Below are positions 20,164-23,370 of a stretch of DNA of 23,370 nucleotides, piece after piece. The stretch comes from CAYSIX01 sp964431205 (GTDB lineage Bacteria; Planctomycetota; Phycisphaerae; Phycisphaerales; Phycisphaeraceae). The notes under the pieces were generated by a model. That model did no database searches, had not been told where the DNA came from, and was given only the letters and a program-made list of their open reading frames with translations. The DNA is taken from NCBI GenBank assembly GCA_964431205.1, contig CAYSIX010000033.1:1-23370 (forward strand), in the 5' to 3' direction. A program made the translations under genes and the position numbers. Positions within the stretch are counted from its first letter, which is position 1. Every line of letters begins with the position of its first letter.

Positions 20164-21843
20164 ATGCCCTGGACGCTGTACCGCTACATCGCGTGGGAAG
20201 TGATCAAGCTGCTGGTGCTCTCGACGCTGGTGCTGATGACGGTGATCAGCTTCGCCGCGTCGATCAAGCCGCTCTCGGAGGGGCTGCTGGGCCCGGGCAC
20301 GCTGCTGAAGTTCGTGGGGCTGTCGGCCCCGACGATGCTGGCTTTCGCCCTGCCCTTCGCCGGGGCGTTCGCCAGCACGATCGTCTTTCTGCGCATGGCG
20401 GCCGACAACGAGGTCGTCGCCTGCTCGGCCGGCGGGATCAGCTACCGCTCGATCCTCCTGCCGATCGTCCTGCTCGGGGCGCTGCTGACCAACACGATGG
20501 TGTACCTGTCGAACTTCGTGATGCCGTGGTTCTACCGTGAGGCGGCGCGGCTGGTCGAGCAGGACCTGCTCACGGCGTTGATCGGGCAGTTGAACCAGAA
20601 CCGCCCGTACACGTGGGCCAACGACGACCGGGTGCTGTACGCGAACACGGCGGTGGAGGGCCCGGTGCCCGAGGCGATCCTCGAGCGGATCGACTCGCCG
20701 GTGCCGCCGTCGCAGCTCGTCGAGCTGACCGGCGTGGCGGTGGGGCAGTTGGACGATGCGGGGCGGATGCGCGGGGACGTGACGGCGCGGCTGGCCACGG
20801 CGCTGGTCTTCCGCGACGGCGCGCAGTCCTGGGCGAGCATCCTGCTCAAGGACGTGAGGCGGTGGGACCCGCTCTCGGGACAGTTCGCCGAAGCCAGCGT
20901 CTTCGAGCTGCCGCCGGTGCGCGTCCCCTCGCCGTTCGAAGAGGACGTCGAGTTTCTTTCGTTGCCGCAGCTTCGGGCGTTGGGCCGCGATCCCGATCGG
21001 CACGAGCGGGTGCGACAGCCGGCGCGGGAACTGGCGGAGCTGCTGGCGGCCGAGCGGTTGCGCCGGCTGATCGTCGCCGCCCTCGACCCGCGCCAGGGCC
21101 CCGGGTCGGTCACCCTCCGCGACGTCGGCGGCGACGAGCGCTACGTCCTCTCCGCCGCCAGGCTCGAACGCGACGAGGGCGCCATCCGCCTGCTCGCCAC
21201 CGATGATCAGCCCGTCACGATCGAACGCATCGGCCGCGACGTCCGCCGACGCTTCGAGGCGCGCGCCGCCCTGCTCACCTTCGCCGCCGAGGACCTGGGC
21301 ACCGATCCGACCGTCCTCATCGAGCTGACCGACGCCCGCGTCTCCGACCCCGGCTCGCCCGACCCGCCCGGCGAGCAGCGCGAGTACACCCTCCAACGCC
21401 TGACCTGGCCGCAAACCCTGATCGACGACGCCTCGCGACGCGTCGACTCGCTGGCGCTGCTCGATCGCCTCGAACGCGAGCCGACGCTCGCCCGCTCGCC
21501 AACGGTCAAACGCGCCGCTCAGAGCCTCTGGAACGAGATCACCCTGCTCAAGCAACGGATCAAGGCGCAGTTGCACAGCCGCGTCGCCGCCGCCGTCGCC
21601 TGCCTCCTGCTGCTGCTGCTCGGCGCCCTGATGAGCATGACCCTCGCCGGGCAGATGGCCCTGGCCGTCTACTTCTGGAGCTTCGTGCTCGCCGTGCTGA
21701 CGCTGATCCTGATCTACACGGGCACGAACATGGCCGGCAGCTCCTCGTACCCGCTGGGGCTGAGCCTCGTGCTGCTCTGGAGCGGCAACGCGCTGCTGGC
21801 GATCGTGATCGGCGCGGTCTACTGCGCGCTGGCGCGCAACTGA
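20164..21843 (+). CDS. LptF/LptG-family permease with enlarged periplasmic domain
   Basis: A 559-residue YjgP/YjgQ-type protein. In E. coli LptF and LptG form the inner-membrane part of the LPS exporter with LptB. ATG 20164 gives MPWTLYRYIAWEVIKLL, the usual N-terminus; the upstream extension is unlikely. Three N-terminal spans cover about residues 12-120, with VACSAGGISYRSILLP matching the conserved loop ELTAL.AAGIS. Three C-terminal spans lie in residues 473-559. The segment between (about 125-470, 345 residues) should contain the jelly-roll but is more than twice the usual size, with a charged central part. It is followed after 47 nt by a second family member, so the pair likely makes a heterodimer. 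Confidence 0.9.
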   Translation: MPWTLYRYIAWEVIKLLVLSTLVLMTVISFAASIKPLSEGLLGPGTLLKFVGLSAPTMLAFALPFAGAFASTIVFLRMAADNEVVACSAGGISYRSILLPIVLLGALLTNTMVYLSNFVMPWFYREAARLVEQDLLTALIGQLNQNRPYTWANDDRVLYANTAVEGPVPEAILERIDSPVPPSQLVELTGVAVGQLDDAGRMRGDVTARLATALVFRDGAQSWASILLKDVRRWDPLSGQFAEASVFELPPVRVPSPFEEDVEFLSLPQLRALGRDPDRHERVRQPARELAELLAAERLRRLIVAALDPRQGPGSVTLRDVGGDERYVLSAARLERDEGAIRLLATDDQPVTIERIGRDVRRRFEARAALLTFAAEDLGTDPTVLIELTDARVSDPGSPDPPGEQREYTLQRLTWPQTLIDDASRRVDSLALLDRLEREPTLARSPTVKRAAQSLWNEITLLKQRIKAQLHSRVAAAVACLLLLLLGALMSMTLAGQMALAVYFWSFVLAVLTLILIYTGTNMAGSSSYPLGLSLVLLWSGNALLAIVIGAVYCALARN

Positions 21844-21890
21844 AAATCGCGCGGGCCGCGGCGCGCGCCGCCCGCTCCGCCGGAACGAGC

Positions 21891-23165
21891 ATGAAAACCC
21901 TGGACCGCTACATCATCCGCCAGTTCCTGATCAACTTCACGATCCTGCTGTTCGTCCTGATGTCGCTCTACGTGCTGGTGGACATGATCGTGGACCTGGA
22001 CGAGTTCGTCGAGGCCGGGGTCATCCGCGCCCGGCAGATTGAGATCGAGCGCGAGGCCCAGCGGCGGGGCGTGTCGGCGTCGTCGCTGGAGCTGCTGTTC
22101 GAACGCGAGGCCGGCCTCCGCCGCGGCGCCCAGGAGCTGGGCCTGACCCTGCCCGAGGCCGACGCGCTGGCCGCGTCGCTCGAGCCCGGCCCCCTCGCCG
22201 TCGTCTGGGGCATGCTCGTGAAGATCGCCGGCTACTACGGCCCGATGATCCTGCTGCTGTACGCGTTCCTCTCGGGCCTGATCGTCGTCGCCGCCATGGG
22301 TTTTACCGTCAGTGCCATGCAGCGCACCCGCGAGCTGACCGCCGTCATGGCCAGCGGCGTGAGCATGTACCGCGTCGCCGCCCCCATCGTCGTCGTCGGC
22401 ATCGCCCTCAACGCCCTGACCCTGCCCCTGCAGGAGTACCTCATCCCGCCCCTGGCGCCCAAGCTCGCCCGCAGCAAGTCCAAGATCAAGTACGAATCCA
22501 TCGAGAGCTTCCCCGTCCTCTTCGCCGCCGACGAGCAGAACCACCTGCTCAGCGCCGCCGAGTTCGACGCCGCCCGACAACGCCTGCGCGACCTGACCAT
22601 CCTCGAACGCGACGACCGCGGCCTGACCGTCCGACGCATCACCGCCAGCCAGGGCGTCTGGCTCGAAGACGCGGACCCCCCCGGCTGGCGCCTCATCCTC
22701 GGCACCGCCATCCGACCCGAGGCCGAGCTGCCCCCCGGCACGCCCGCCCAGCAGAGCCTCGACTTCTTCCCCACCGAGCTGTCGCCCACCGTCCTGCTCA
22801 CCCGCCGCGCCGCCATCTACCAGCGACTTCTCTCGCTCCGCGAGCTGCAGCGCATGCAGGCCAACCCCGCCGTCGCACCCGCCGACCGCGCCTCGATCAC
22901 CCAGATCATCTGGGGGCGCTTCAGCATGCTCGTGGTCAACGCCCTCGTGCTCGTGATGGGCCTGCCCTTCTTCCTCATCCGCGGGCCGGTCAACCTCTTC
23001 GTCCAGGCGATCAAGGCCGCCGCCGTCTGCCTGGGCGCCTGGGGCCTGGGCCTGACGCTGCTGCAGGTCGGCGGGGGGACGCTCAACCCCGTCCTCGCCG
23101 CCTGGCTGCCCGTGGTCCTCTACCTGCCCCTCTCCGCCGCCCTGCTGCAACTGATCAAGACCTGA
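21891..23165 (+). CDS. LptF/LptG-family permease, second subunit, with insertion after span 1
   Basis: A 424-residue partner of the preceding permease, starting MKTLDRYIIRQFLINFTILL, typical of the family. Span 1 is residues 11-33. Between DLDEF (36-40) and YYGPMILLL (115-123) there are about 75 residues with two predicted charged helices (ARQIEIEREAQRRG, LELLFEREAGLRRGAQELG), roughly 50 more than usual. Spans 2-3 carry RTRELTAVMASGVSMYRVAAPI, the family's conserved cytoplasmic loop. The jelly-roll region is about 200-340, and three spans close the protein. The role is LPS extraction and transfer to the Lpt bridge, by family. It is co-directional and close to the first subunit, so one operon. 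Whether it is LptF or LptG proper cannot be told here. Confidence 0.9.
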   Translation: MKTLDRYIIRQFLINFTILLFVLMSLYVLVDMIVDLDEFVEAGVIRARQIEIEREAQRRGVSASSLELLFEREAGLRRGAQELGLTLPEADALAASLEPGPLAVVWGMLVKIAGYYGPMILLLYAFLSGLIVVAAMGFTVSAMQRTRELTAVMASGVSMYRVAAPIVVVGIALNALTLPLQEYLIPPLAPKLARSKSKIKYESIESFPVLFAADEQNHLLSAAEFDAARQRLRDLTILERDDRGLTVRRITASQGVWLEDADPPGWRLILGTAIRPEAELPPGTPAQQSLDFFPTELSPTVLLTRRAAIYQRLLSLRELQRMQANPAVAPADRASITQIIWGRFSMLVVNALVLVMGLPFFLIRGPVNLFVQAIKAAAVCLGAWGLGLTLLQVGGGTLNPVLAAWLPVVLYLPLSAALLQLIKT

Positions 23166-23197
23166 TGAACCCTCGGCCCCGAAAGCCCGACACGGCC

Positions 23198-23327
23198 CGA
23201 CGCCCGGCGACGCCCGCCACGTTTAGCCGGCGGTCCGCCCACCGCTGCCCGACGCCCGGTGATGGCCGCCGCGTTTAGCCGGCGGGCCCGCCCGCCGCTG
23301 CCCGACGCCCGGTGATGGCCGCGAGTC
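23198..23327. repeat. Tandem 52-53 bp repeat after the permease operon
   Basis: Units start CGACGCCCGG at 23198, 23250 and 23303; the third is partial. Each full unit contains CGTTTAGCCGGCGG followed by a GC-rich arm that can pair with it. The same GTTTAG motif is found after metG. The rest of the sequence to 23370 shows no gene. Confidence 0.8.
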
Positions 23328-23370
23328 TTCGAGCCGCCTTCGCCGGGATCCGCGCCCGCGACGCACCCCC

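Noticed and set aside
20152..21576. 474-codon minus-strand frame opposite the first permease
   Set aside because: Low-complexity shadow; the plus strand encodes a clear LptF/LptG-family protein.

Overview
The window is about 23.4 kb of very GC-rich bacterial DNA. It most likely comes from a planctomycete of the Phycisphaerae type. The evidence is two proteins with PEP-CTERM sorting tails, dockerin-like calcium repeats, a type II pseudopilin (FTLIELL), a ThuA-DUF1080 sugar-processing protein, a GH43 glycosidase, and lipopolysaccharide genes (waaA and two LptF/LptG-type permeases) that imply an outer membrane. A 100-N assembly gap at 7695-7794 points to a draft or metagenome assembly. All function calls come from reading motifs; no searches were run.

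Layout. 1-3.3 kb: the 3' part of a secreted ThuA-DUF1080 protein (+) converges on, and overlaps by 59 bp, a secreted two-lobed aspartyl-protease-like protein with dockerin repeats and a PEP-CTERM tail (-). 3.4-6.0 kb: waaA-proB operon (-), divergent from metG (+, 6.0-7.6 kb); the 61-bp spacer has a -10 element almost touching each start codon. 7.6-8.1 kb: a tandem 149-bp hairpin repeat that holds the assembly gap. 8.1-9.9 kb: cysteine dioxygenase and a YeiH-type exporter (-), a cysteine-sulfur disposal pair. 10.1-11.9 kb: three small plus-strand genes (lipoprotein, coiled coil, unknown). The second has a leader that folds over its best-spaced ribosome binding site. 12.2-13.7 kb: cytoplasmic GH43 glycosidase, followed by a 300-bp patch of short repeats. 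14.0-17.1 kb: a four-gene minus-strand operon. 17.3-19.9 kb: CPBP-like membrane protein, CsgG-like lipoprotein and GT4 glycosyltransferase (-). 20.2-23.2 kb: two LptF/LptG-family permeases (+), then short tandem repeats to the end.

The most interesting system is the 14.0-17.1 kb operon: a PEP-CTERM surface protein, a pseudopilin, a 76-residue Cys/His protein and a DUF6607-like secreted protein. It sits behind the only promoter in the window with a perfect TTGACA -35 box. A near-perfect Fur-type operator lies just downstream of the predicted transcription start, with a weaker one upstream. I read this as an iron- or other metal-responsive cell-surface system of unknown mechanism.

Other leads are the sequestered ribosome binding site at 10.73 kb, two short-period repeats inserted in frame inside waaA, near-leaderless promoters, and two LptF/LptG proteins with enlarged extramembrane segments.
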